From Eutreptiella sp. 'Long Island Sound 2002' (lineage: Eukaryota; Euglenozoa; Euglenophyceae; Eutreptiales; Eutreptiaceae): a stretch of 64,000 nt of DNA. A program made the translations under genes and the position numbers. The stretch covers positions 35,167,330-35,231,329 of the forward strand of contig OZ038392.1 in the NCBI GenBank assembly GCA_964036045.1, read 5' to 3'. The notes under the pieces were generated by a model that was not told the DNA's origin, searched no databases, and saw only the letters and a list, made by a program, of their open reading frames with translations. Shown piece after piece: positions 53,689-62,012 of the stretch (position 1 is its first letter; the number at the start of each line of letters is the position of its first letter).

Positions 53689-56600
53689 TCAGTCCCTAGC
53701 TTTAGTCTTGGAGGCAAGCGTCTCAGCGAGCCTCAGCAACTCACCAAGGTTGTTCTGGGACAAGTAGTCAACCAGAACTGAGTTTAGGCGTCCCTCAGGT
53801 AGAACAAATGCAGAGAAAGGCTCCCAGGTGGCCTCTTCGACTCCAAACCCTTCCCAGAGGGTGAGGAAGCGCCAACCCTGGCGATAGCGGTGGCGTAGGA
53901 CAGACTTCACCATGTAGAAGCCCTCCTTAGCCATCTCCTCGGTGTTCATGTCGGGGAGTTCACCTTCGACTTCCATAGGGCTGGCAGCCCCTTGTAGGTC
54001 CAGAGCGGCGATTTCCTCGTCGTTCAGCTCCCACTCCTCCCCACAGAGGTCTTCAGGATCATGGTAGCGCTTCAGGTGTTGAGCAGCGCACACCAGGGTC
54101 CCCCCTAGACGGGGAGAACACCGCACAGTGATACGGTGTCCATCCACAGATAGGATCTTGTACGGCCCGAAGTATGGGTCATCGCTGGTAGAGCGTGGCC
54201 AGGCGGGTAGTCGACTGTGGTGCACCAGCACCCAGTCCCCCTCTTGGTAGGTGGCCGGTACACGGTGCTTGTTCTTCTTGTTCCACTGACGCTCCCTCAC
54301 TCTCTGGAGCATAGCCTTGGCCTTGTCCACCTTCGCTTGTTGCTCTTGGACCCATTCACCCACAGAAGAATGGGTGTCCTCTGGATAGGGGGCATGTAGG
54401 AACCATGCCGGGCGCCCCATGAATAGCTCATATGGCGAGTAGCCAGTAGCTGAACTCTCTTGGGAGTTCATCATCAAGGATATGACGGGGAGTAGTCTCA
54501 CCCAGTCTCTGGTGCGTTCAGTTTTGCACCATATCCTGACGTTCTCCTTCAGGACACGAATCTGTCGCTCACATAGGGGGTTGCTCGTGTGAGAGTAGGG
54601 AATCCCCGTAGACACCTGGACATTGAGGGATCTCAGGACCCTCTTGTACCAGCCAGTATCTGAGGGTACTCGTACGTCCTCATCGGAGTTGATCTCCTTG
54701 GGCGCCCCATAGACACAAAACCACTCCTCCAGGAGTATCTTGATAGTCTCCCCTCCGGTAATGTGCTTGGTACATGGGAATACCCTGGTAAACCTGGTCA
54801 ACCCACAGGTTACCACGAGGGCGAAGTCATAGCCCCCGAACTTCGGCATCTCCGTGTAGTCCACGTATAGAACACTGTTAGCACAGTGAGGGATGGGCAG
54901 GGTCGAGTAGAGACCTCTGTCCCTGATATCCCCTGGTTTACAGGACCTGCACGGGCACTTGTCCACGATAGGCTGGAGTGTCTTCCGCAGTTGGTCGTCA
55001 GTCCACGTAGTGTGGAACCACTGCTTGAACAGCCTCAGGGTACGGTCAGCACCCACATGACCACTGGACTCATGGGTCCACTTCAGCAGCGCTGGGACTC
55101 GGTCACTAATTACCACGATGCGGTCCTCGTGCCAGAGGTAGCTCTTGTCCCGCTTCCACTGGTCTTGGTTGACCAGGAGGGGTTCAAGGTGTTTCTCCAG
55201 GCGCCGGTAGATATCCCCAAACTCCTGTAGGTACTCCGATTGTTGGAGTCCATCCAGGGGGCGTATCATGGTCATGTTCAGGTCCAGATGTACGTCCATA
55301 CTGCTGAACGCCTCCTTAGCCAGCGCTTCAGACCGGGCACCAATCAGGGCGTCGAAGTTGTTGCGGCTGATGTAGTCGGCACACTCGTTCTTCACTCCCT
55401 GGATATGGTGTACCCTCAGCCGTAGTTGACTGAGGTAGGTCCACCAGCGACGTAGCTTGGCCTTCTCAGGTGGGGGGCCCTTCTGGAAACTGCGGACCGG
55501 TTCTTGGTCGCATAGCCAGACCACAGGGTTACTCCCCAACAGTCGTGCTTGTGAGGATAGCACCAGCATACCCGCGAGCAGTTCCTGCTCATAGGTGGAG
55601 TAGTTCCCCCTGGCCTGGTTCCACTTCCAGTTCCAGTGGCCCAGAGGTACTAGTACCCACTTGTCGTCAGGGTAGCTGTGCTTGAGGATTCCATCTCGCT
55701 TGAGACCTTCCGTCCCCCATTGGGAAATGGCCGAGTCGAACTCCTCCTTCTCTAGTGCTTGCCATTGGAACAACGTTCCACCACCGCCCACATTGCTGGC
55801 GTCGGTCACCAGGATAATCTCCCCTTGTGCCCTAGGCACGCCCAAGCACTTAGCGTTGGCTACCTTGTCTTTGAGCTCGTCAAACGCTTGTTGCTCTTGT
55901 GGGCCCCAGCGCCAAGTAGTACTCTTCTTGATCAAGTCAGTCAGTACAGCGATGGTGTAGGTGAAGTTTTTGATGTGGCGGCGATAGAAGCTGCACGCCC
56001 CAATGAAACTGCGTACATCATGAAGTCCTTTCTTGAGGTCTTCGTGTCGTACCTTGGCATCCATCAGGGGTTTGGCCTTAGAGGCCGCTGGGGTCCACCA
56101 CCCATAGCCAACGTCAAACCCCAAGTACTGCATGGTCTCCTGCATGAACTCACACTTCTCCAGCTTGAGTCGAGTGTGGTTCTCCTGGCAGACCGCAAAG
56201 AACTCACCCAAGAGGATTAGGTGATCCTCCTGGGTATTGGTACCGAGGCATACATCGTCGATATGAGCCTCCATCTGGGCACCACGGGATATGAGCTCCT
56301 GCACCTTAGGTCTCCTTCGTAGGATGGACAAGATCTTGTTCATCAGCTCTTGGAACAGAGCGGGTGCGTTAGCCACGCCGAATGGCATGACCTTCCATTT
56401 GAATACCCTCCCCTGAGGGGTGATGAAGGCCAGTAGTTCCTGCGCGTTGGGCGTCAGGTCCACTTGCCAGAATCCACTTCGCTTGTCCATCTTGGTCTTG
56501 TAGCGACAGGAGGCTATCTTCTCCAGGGTAGACTCCATATTGGGAATGGACCCTGAGTGGTTCAGCGTCTTCTTGTTCAGCTCTCCATAGTCCACTACCA

Positions 56601-56979
56601 GCCGTTTGGCTGTAGACCCAGGTTTAGCCACCAGGAAACAGGGGCTGCAGTGTAGGGGGTAGTCCCCGTCCTTGTACTCCAGGACTAGGCCAGCGTCGAT
56701 ACATTCTTGTATCTGTCGCTCGATCTTGTCGGCCTGCTCTTTAGGAGCTGGATAGGGTCTCCTCCGAATCTTATGACCCACGAACTCGGGTTTTAGCTTG
56801 AGGTCCATCTGTACCAGCTTGTCGCATGAGGCTGGAGGGGGTAGTTCTCCGAACACCTCCAGATAGGTCCTTATCAGCTTCTGTACCCGCGGGTCCAATA
56901 CCTTGATCTTGTCCTCCATGTCCTCGTCGGAGTGTAAGTTGCTTGCCCCTTGAATAGACGTCGGGAGGTGGTCCTCCAC
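53689..56979 (-). CDS. Pol: reverse transcriptase, RNase H, integrase, chromodomain
   Basis: 1096 residues from the internal ATG; the frame is open back to the TAG at 57016. RT is about residues 60-290, with the first catalytic Asp in KMDKRSGFWQVDL (165) and the active-site box AHIDDVCLG (239-242). RNase H is about 385-540: VTDAS 393, TYEQE 465, CDQE 491, CADYIS 535. Integrase is about 630-830: zinc part HESSGH...CPCRSC, then Asp 707 (YVDYTE), Asp 766 (NSDED) and Glu 804 (PLCERQ). A GPY-like segment (DPYFGPYKI) follows. The chromodomain is about 1021-1075 (YMVKSVLRHRYRQGWRFLTL, then WEGF...ATWEPFSAF), which targets insertion to marked chromatin. All catalytic residues are present. It is probably made as a gag-PR-pol fusion by stop readthrough. 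Confidence 0.95.
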   Translation of the reverse strand: MEDHLPTSIQGASNLHSDEDMEDKIKVLDPRVQKLIRTYLEVFGELPPPASCDKLVQMDLKLKPEFVGHKIRRRPYPAPKEQADKIERQIQECIDAGLVLEYKDGDYPLHCSPCFLVAKPGSTAKRLVVDYGELNKKTLNHSGSIPNMESTLEKIASCRYKTKMDKRSGFWQVDLTPNAQELLAFITPQGRVFKWKVMPFGVANAPALFQELMNKILSILRRRPKVQELISRGAQMEAHIDDVCLGTNTQEDHLILLGEFFAVCQENHTRLKLEKCEFMQETMQYLGFDVGYGWWTPAASKAKPLMDAKVRHEDLKKGLHDVRSFIGACSFYRRHIKNFTYTIAVLTDLIKKSTTWRWGPQEQQAFDELKDKVANAKCLGVPRAQGEIILVTDASNVGGGGTLFQWQALEKEEFDSAISQWGTEGLKRDGILKHSYPDDKWVLVPLGHWNWKWNQARGNYSTYEQELLAGMLVLSSQARLLGSNPVVWLCDQEPVRSFQKGPPPEKAKLRRWWTYLSQLRLRVHHIQGVKNECADYISRNNFDALIGARSEALAKEAFSSMDVHLDLNMTMIRPLDGLQQSEYLQEFGDIYRRLEKHLEPLLVNQDQWKRDKSYLWHEDRIVVISDRVPALLKWTHESSGHVGADRTLRLFKQWFHTTWTDDQLRKTLQPIVDKCPCRSCKPGDIRDRGLYSTLPIPHCANSVLYVDYTEMPKFGGYDFALVVTCGLTRFTRVFPCTKHITGGETIKILLEEWFCVYGAPKEINSDEDVRVPSDTGWYKRVLRSLNVQVSTGIPYSHTSNPLCERQIRVLKENVRIWCKTERTRDWVRLLPVISLMMNSQESSATGYSPYELFMGRPAWFLHAPYPEDTHSSVGEWVQEQQAKVDKAKAMLQRVRERQWNKKNKHRVPATYQEGDWVLVHHSRLPAWPRSTSDDPYFGPYKILSVDGHRITVRCSPRLGGTLVCAAQHLKRYHDPEDLCGEEWELNDEEIAALDLQGAASPMEVEGELPDMNTEEMAKEGFYMVKSVLRHRYRQGWRFLTLWEGFGVEEATWEPFSAFVLPEGRLNSVLVDYLSQNNLGELLRLAETLASKTKARD

Positions 56980-57012
56980 CGACTCTTCGCCCGCGGTAGC
57001 ATCCTTCAGCCC

Positions 57013-57018
57013 TTGCTA
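57013..57018 (-). promoter_or_regulatory. Protease/pol readthrough stop (UAG CAA)
   Basis: Minus strand CTA TAT GCC TAG CAA GGG. The frame continues into pol without a shift. UAG CAA matches the first part of the type I leaky motif (UAG CAA UYA) but not the last codon. Confidence 0.5.
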
Positions 57019-58617
57019 GGCATATAGAAGGTCTTGCTCGACCATCTCCGGTGGACGATGGCAACATAGGCACGCTCGAGGGGGTTCACATACACATTCC
57101 TCCGAGAGGTCGTACTCCTCGGGGGTCCTCACATGGGCGCCCCACACGCTCTTCATGAGCTTGAGATCTACCTCCCTTTGCCAGGTGGTGATCTTCTGTT
57201 CGAGGTCCTCCTTCAGTTGGGATAGGTCTCCCATACGTCCTTGCTTCAGTGGCCATGAGCTGCGGGTAGGCTTCGCGTAGCATAGCTTTTTCGCCACCAA
57301 CTTCCTCTTGGAATCCACATACTCCCTGAGCCTGGATCGAGGGTCCAGCTCTTCATCCACGGGGTCTTCCACCCTCATGGAGAGTAGGGGTTTTAGTGGG
57401 GCGACGTACTCGGCGTTCTCCACTTCCTCCACCGCAGTCTGCACGAAGAAGGCGTCGTGCTCAGTTTCGTCGTCTGAGTGGATAGAGCTAGGTAGCTCAG
57501 ATAATCCACACTCAGAGACTCCATCAGAAACAGGTACATGACAGGGAGAGTTGGGGGCGTTGGTGTCAGTCACGACGTACTCATCTCCTCCGGGTGTAGT
57601 TTCAACAGCATCTTGAGGTCGTAGGCGATCCTTCAAGTCACCCAAGGCGAGTCCATCGCTTTCTCGTTGTATAGCCTGGACCAGAGTAAGGTCCAGGTCT
57701 TCCCAGGGGATGGTGGTAAGACTTCCGTCCACCACGCTGAGCATACTCCCCCATCCGGGCTTCCCAATGGGCGTCTTGCGTCCCAGAGGCACGTAGATGG
57801 CCTCATCAGGTAATCGCACCGAGCTGATAGTCAGCTTGTCAAGGAGGGTTCGCCAGTACTCGTTGCCCCCATGGGCTCCCCAATCGGGGGAACACAGGAC
57901 CATACGGGAACGTTCCAAGGCCACCTTGGTCAGCACCTTCCCCAGTTCACTGAATCTGGGGTTCCCGTAGGCCATCCCGAAAGAGGGCCAGTAAAATTTG
58001 TAGCTGCAGTTCTTCCCCTTGCTGCAGTATAGGTCCAGTACATGCTGCTTGTCGCTGGCGAACAGCTCCACATTTAGGTCTTCTCGAGAGTAACCCAACT
58101 CCTTCAGACCTTGGTCTAGGACTTCCCCCAATAGTTGATAGTCCTCAGTTTTGGAGGCCGCCATCATGTTCGAGGGCTCCTCCTTCGATAGTCTCAGGTA
58201 ACTCGAGGTATGTTCCGACTGCTCCAGTGGCACAGACTCTCTGCCACTGCCGTGGTCCACGTACAGGAGGTAGGGCGCTTGCAGCGTCAGGGATTGTATC
58301 TGGGAGTGCTGCACGAAGAAGTCAGTACCCAGTACAAAGTCGAAGGCCTCAGTGTCCATCACATAGAACCGATGGGCGATAGTTCGAGAGCCCATAGGTA
58401 CCTCCACTTCACAGTCCCCGCAGCTGTGCACCACATGTCCATCCCCCATGCGTATAGCGGCGGTGGTCATGGTGTTCTTCAGGCTCCCACAAGGTAAAAT
58501 TTTCTTGGCCACTATAGATATTGTGGCGCCAGTATCCAGTACCCCCAGGTATTCACGTCCCCCTAGTCGGATACGTACCCAAAACACCAGGTCTTGGGTG
58601 CCACCAAAGCGTCCCCG
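57016..58617 (-). CDS. Protease plus an unusual post-protease domain
   Basis: In frame with both gag and pol, bounded by the TGA at 58618 and a TAG at 57016. The first ATG (58587) gives MFWVRIRLGG. LDTGATISIV at residues 17-26 is the aspartic protease active site, and FVLGTDFF near 84 is its second conserved strand. Residues about 170-280 hold VELFASDKQHVLDLYCSK, SYKFYWPSFGMAYGNPRFS, VLCSPDWGAHGG and a GWGSML-like end. This resembles the LFA(S/T)...W..P.F segment that follows RNase H in DIRS/Ngaro-type elements and is related to Dam-like methylases. Here it lies between protease and RT. A Cys-rich end (CVCEPPRACLCC) may bind zinc or nucleic acid. Confidence 0.85.
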   Translation of the reverse strand, partial: RGRFGGTQDLVFWVRIRLGGREYLGVLDTGATISIVAKKILPCGSLKNTMTTAAIRMGDGHVVHSCGDCEVEVPMGSRTIAHRFYVMDTEAFDFVLGTDFFVQHSQIQSLTLQAPYLLYVDHGSGRESVPLEQSEHTSSYLRLSKEEPSNMMAASKTEDYQLLGEVLDQGLKELGYSREDLNVELFASDKQHVLDLYCSKGKNCSYKFYWPSFGMAYGNPRFSELGKVLTKVALERSRMVLCSPDWGAHGGNEYWRTLLDKLTISSVRLPDEAIYVPLGRKTPIGKPGWGSMLSVVDGSLTTIPWEDLDLTLVQAIQRESDGLALGDLKDRLRPQDAVETTPGGDEYVVTDTNAPNSPCHVPVSDGVSECGLSELPSSIHSDDETEHDAFFVQTAVEEVENAEYVAPLKPLLSMRVEDPVDEELDPRSRLREYVDSKRKLVAKKLCYAKPTRSSWPLKQGRMGDLSQLKEDLEQKITTWQREVDLKLMKSVWGAHVRTPEEYDLSEECVCEPPRACLCCHRPPEMVEQDLLYA

Positions 58618-58623
58618 TCAGAA
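58618..58623 (-). promoter_or_regulatory. Gag/protease readthrough stop (UGA CGG)
   Basis: Minus strand GAA TTC TGA CGG GGA CGC. The frame stays open on both sides. UGA followed by CGG is one of the two type II readthrough contexts known from plant viruses. Confidence 0.6.
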
Positions 58624-61116
58624 TTCCGCGGGACAGGTCACCTCGAACCCCTTGTTCCGCAATTTGCGGGCCATCCTCATGAAACGGATTCTCTTCTTGG
58701 CGTTGCCGTCATCACCACCTTCATGCTCACGCTTGGCTCCTTGTTCTTGCTGAGCCTGCGTCTGTGAGCGTGTGGTTGGTCCAGACTGCCCTCCAAAGGG
58801 CTCGGAGTTCCCCCCTGGATTAGGGTTGGGGTTACCTCCGTTCTTGTCCTTGTTCTTGCTGTCGTTCTGGCGGTTAGCGCCTCCTCCTCGTCCACCTTGA
58901 CCCTTGTCTTGACCACCTTGACCACGTCCTTTCGACTTGCCCTTGCCGGAGTCGTTGTCTTTGGCCTTGCCTCCACCTTTGCCTGAGCTTTTGCCAGGAT
59001 CTTCCCCCTTAAGCTTCGCCGATAGGCGTTGCTTATGGTAGCACTCATCCTCGTAGTGCTTCCGCTTACTGCAGAATGCACACGTGATGGTGCAGCGGTA
59101 ATGATCCGGCAGCTTCACTTTGGCGCCGGTGATCTTCTCCTGCTGCTTCCCCTGGACGACGAAGCAGTCTCGCTGCTCGCAGTCAGAGGCGTGCTGCAGG
59201 TGGCCCTGCTCATCTCTGGCATCACACCAGAATAGCTCCTTCACGTTCTCCATTAGGCGGGCGTGGGCGTGTTTGGGGGTAGTCCCCTGCCCAGGTCGGG
59301 ACCCTTGGTACCCTTTGCCTCCAGAACCTCCACCAGGACGGTAGTTGTTCAGGTGCTGGTCGCTCTCCTTCTCCAGCGCCATCTCCAGGAGCAGCACGCA
59401 TAGATCCTCGTAGCGGAGGGATCTAGCCTTGCGCTCAGCCGTCAGACGGCACTCGTCCCATAGCTCTCGGGGGAGCTTGGCGCACAACCAGAACAGCAGG
59501 TCGTCGCTGCTGTAGGAACCGGGCGTCAGTCGTCCAGCCCAGTGATCCAAGTCCGCCAACAGCTCGGAGACCCTGCCAGGTTTGGGGTTGTTGGGCAGCA
59601 CGGGAAGGTTCTGGATCTCGGCCCTGATGGAGAGGTCGGTCTCGTAGGTCGGGTACTGCCTCTCCAGGGCAACCAACACGTCGGCAAAGGTGGCGGAGTT
59701 AGTGACGATCTGCCTGACCTGCTTCTCCAGGTACTTGGTCTTGCAGCACTGCAGGAGCAGATCGCACTTCACTCGCCCACTCGCGTGGGTTTGGCCGGTC
59801 AGTCGTAGGAACCGGCCAAAGTTCTCAGCGAACTCGCTGAGGTCCTTGCCTGTGAACTCAGGCAGGTTCACCACTATCTTGGAGGTGGCAATAGCCTTCG
59901 CCTCCTGAGCTCGGCGTCCTTCAGGGCGTCGGGTCTTCTTCTTCTTCTTCTTCTTCTTCTTACCCTTGGGGTCCTCGGGGTCCTCAGGGTCCTCGTCGTC
60001 TGAGGGCGAAGAAGAGTCCATCGACGGCGGCCCGTCGTCGGAGGGGTCTCCGCCTAGATCACTGGAGCCATAAGGCTCCACGTCCACCATAGCCCTTAGG
60101 GCTGTCAGCCCCAGCTGGTCCAGCTCGGCCCTCGTCGAGTTCGTCACGTGGCTGTAGGGCGGCTGGGCCGTTCTCGGGACGAATGGACTTCTCGGTACTG
60201 CTGCAGGAGTCGGCATCTCTCGGCTCCTCAGGCTCCCCAGGGTATTTGTCAACCCTGCTGCCAGGTGGTTAGCCTGGACTCGGTGGGGTGACATTCCCAC
60301 CGTCGTAGGTGACGCATGGGACGGGATCATCAGGGGCTCCAGTTTCTCCCTGATCTCTTGCGTGAGGTCGCTCACGATTTGCGAAGTGGCTCCTCGGAGC
60401 ACCTCGTTGATCTCCGACCGCGTCAGGGACCTGTTGGAGGATCTTCCCGATCCTCTACTCCTGCCTCCCAGAGACTCTGGTCCTCTCCTCAACCCACTCA
60501 GGGGTGCATACCCAGGTGCATACCCAGGAGCATACCCAGGAACTTCCATGTAGGTTCCAGTGGCGTGGAGTGGATGGGGATGGTCAGCCGCATACCATCG
60601 CGGCGCAGAGCTGGAAGCCACCGGCTCACTGGCAGTAGTTGCCTCAAGGAGCGCAGTGGTAGGTGGGCCCATGCCATAGGCGGGGTAGTGAGGCATGCCA
60701 GTAAAGCCTGTGCCCTCTGCCATAGGCGGGTTGGTTGTGGAAGTGGATGTTGCTGCGGCTGGGAGTGTGGTGGTTATGGGAGAGGGTGATGCGTGGAGGC
60801 CAGAAGCGCTTGGTGCGCCTTCGAAGGTAGGGTTATGCGTCGGGTCTTGCCCTTGTTCCTCTCCTTCGTCTGCTCCTTCTCCAGCATCCTTCTCGCTCTC
60901 GTTCTCTCTCTTCCTCTTCACAGGCTGAGGCTGAGAGACCACTTCCTCGACCGTCAGGGCCCCGAAGGCCGTCTGGAGGCCATCCAGGGAGTCCTCCGCC
61001 GTATCCACTGGCCCATGTAAGGGCTCCACCGAAGGTACAGCGTCAGGCGCCGGCCTTGCCGGTGCCTCTGGCGCTGGCGCTGTGTTCACATCGGCGTCCA
61101 CTCTTCCTGGGTCCAT
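58618..61116 (-). CDS. Gag, 832 aa
   Basis: The ATG at 61116 lies 86 bases inside the PBS and gives MDPGRVDADVNTAPAPEAPA. The first 400 residues are Pro/Ala/Ser-rich and disordered, with a Lys run encoded by (TTC)n on the plus strand at 59937-59961. The capsid-like helical domain is about 400-620 (LPEFTGKDLSEFAENFGRFL ... LDHWAGRL ... LPRELWDE). A zinc knuckle CAFCSKRKHYEDEC (CX2CX4HX4C) is at about 680, then a Gly/Lys/Asn-rich nucleocapsid tail. It ends in TGA followed by CGG, a known leaky context, with the protease in the same frame. Confidence 0.93.
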   Translation of the reverse strand: MDPGRVDADVNTAPAPEAPARPAPDAVPSVEPLHGPVDTAEDSLDGLQTAFGALTVEEVVSQPQPVKRKRENESEKDAGEGADEGEEQGQDPTHNPTFEGAPSASGLHASPSPITTTLPAAATSTSTTNPPMAEGTGFTGMPHYPAYGMGPPTTALLEATTASEPVASSSAPRWYAADHPHPLHATGTYMEVPGYAPGYAPGYAPLSGLRRGPESLGGRSRGSGRSSNRSLTRSEINEVLRGATSQIVSDLTQEIREKLEPLMIPSHASPTTVGMSPHRVQANHLAAGLTNTLGSLRSREMPTPAAVPRSPFVPRTAQPPYSHVTNSTRAELDQLGLTALRAMVDVEPYGSSDLGGDPSDDGPPSMDSSSPSDDEDPEDPEDPKGKKKKKKKKKTRRPEGRRAQEAKAIATSKIVVNLPEFTGKDLSEFAENFGRFLRLTGQTHASGRVKCDLLLQCCKTKYLEKQVRQIVTNSATFADVLVALERQYPTYETDLSIRAEIQNLPVLPNNPKPGRVSELLADLDHWAGRLTPGSYSSDDLLFWLCAKLPRELWDECRLTAERKARSLRYEDLCVLLLEMALEKESDQHLNNYRPGGGSGGKGYQGSRPGQGTTPKHAHARLMENVKELFWCDARDEQGHLQHASDCEQRDCFVVQGKQQEKITGAKVKLPDHYRCTITCAFCSKRKHYEDECYHKQRLSAKLKGEDPGKSSGKGGGKAKDNDSGKGKSKGRGQGGQDKGQGGRGGGANRQNDSKNKDKNGGNPNPNPGGNSEPFGGQSGPTTRSQTQAQQEQGAKREHEGGDDGNAKKRIRFMRMARKLRNKGFEVTCPAEF

Positions 61117-61202
61117 CTTAATCCGCCCTTCTGCTTATATTTGCCTGCTGGGAGCACTGGTTGTACGGCGCGGGGTCGCTGCCGGTGCACAGAGACAGGC
61201 TG

Positions 61203-61214
61203 CCTCTGCTACCA
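61203..61214 (-). promoter_or_regulatory. Primer-binding site for initiator tRNA-Met
   Basis: Minus strand TGGTAGCAGAGG directly follows the 5' LTR. It is complementary to the 3' end CCTCTGCTACCA found in many eukaryotic initiator methionine tRNAs. Confidence 0.85.
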
Positions 61215-62012
61215 GAAAGGTTTATAGTGTTTTCAGCACTCTGCTTTTGCTTCTCCTGCTGCTTGTTGTTGCTGTAGGGTGTTCTGCTGCTTGTTTTGGA
61301 TGATGAAAAGCTTTTGTTTGTTGAAATACAGTAAAGCCAAGTCAATCCAGGATAGCCCAAGCCAATAGTATGCAAGGAGAAGGTAATTCAGGATCAAAGC
61401 ATGAAGGGCTGCAGTGTAAACAGTGAAAGCTGATTGGATATTCACACAAACTGCAACTCAGGTCACAAATGAATGCATATTCACAAAGATAGCTAAAATG
61501 TTTTGGGAAAAGAGTTAGAAAACTGCCTCAGGATCACTCTCTCTCCATAGTGCCATCTTAGGAGATGTGCACTCTTTGTTTTGGGTCCCATATGTGCTGA
61601 GGTGGCATGGTATGTGGCGATGAGGTCACTGCCATGTCACATGGGATCTTCCTACTTAGCTAGGCTGACCAGGAATTGAACCCAGGACCTCTCAAAAAGA
61701 GGTGCCCAGCCCCCTAGGGTGCATACCACTAGGGCAGATAAGTATTCATGGAAAAACATAGATAAATTCATAGGCTCTACCTTAGGTATGTCAGTGCTCA
61801 GTCAACTCAGGAAAAGATGTTTTACTTCACATTGAAAGGGGATTGAGGGGTCCACTCCATATCCTGATTGGGTGTTTGGTTCCATAGGTCAAAATGTGTT
61901 ATCACCAGTTTTGGTTGGACCAATACTAAGATTAAAATGCAAGGATGCTCAGTGCATCTCTAGTACAACTAGAGTATGCCTCAAAGCAATGGAAAAGCAC
62001 TTTTTCTTACTC
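61215..62012 (-). repeat. 5' LTR
   Basis: About 798 bp, nearly identical to 50623-51419 (about ten differences, one a single-base indel). It contains the same tRNA-like sequence at 61663-61740. The promoter and transcript start should lie here, but I see no clear TATA box. Confidence 0.93.

Larger units (their letters stand above)
50623..62012 (-). mobile_element. Complete Ty3/gypsy chromovirus (minus strand)
   Basis: 11.4 kb. The 5' LTR is 61215-62012 and the 3' LTR 50623-51419. The PBS sits directly inside the 5' LTR, and a purine tract sits inside the 3' LTR. Gag, protease and pol frames are all open. The LTRs differ at about ten positions, so the insertion is young. RT, RNase H and integrase order (RT-RH-IN) and the C-terminal chromodomain place it in the chromovirus branch of Ty3/gypsy. 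CGACA lies directly outside the 3' LTR and again 7 bp outside the 5' LTR, a possible 5-bp target duplication. Confidence 0.95.

Noticed and set aside
54217-61303. Many plus-strand frames across the retrotransposon
   Set aside because: Shadows of gag, protease and pol, which have clear domains on the minus strand.
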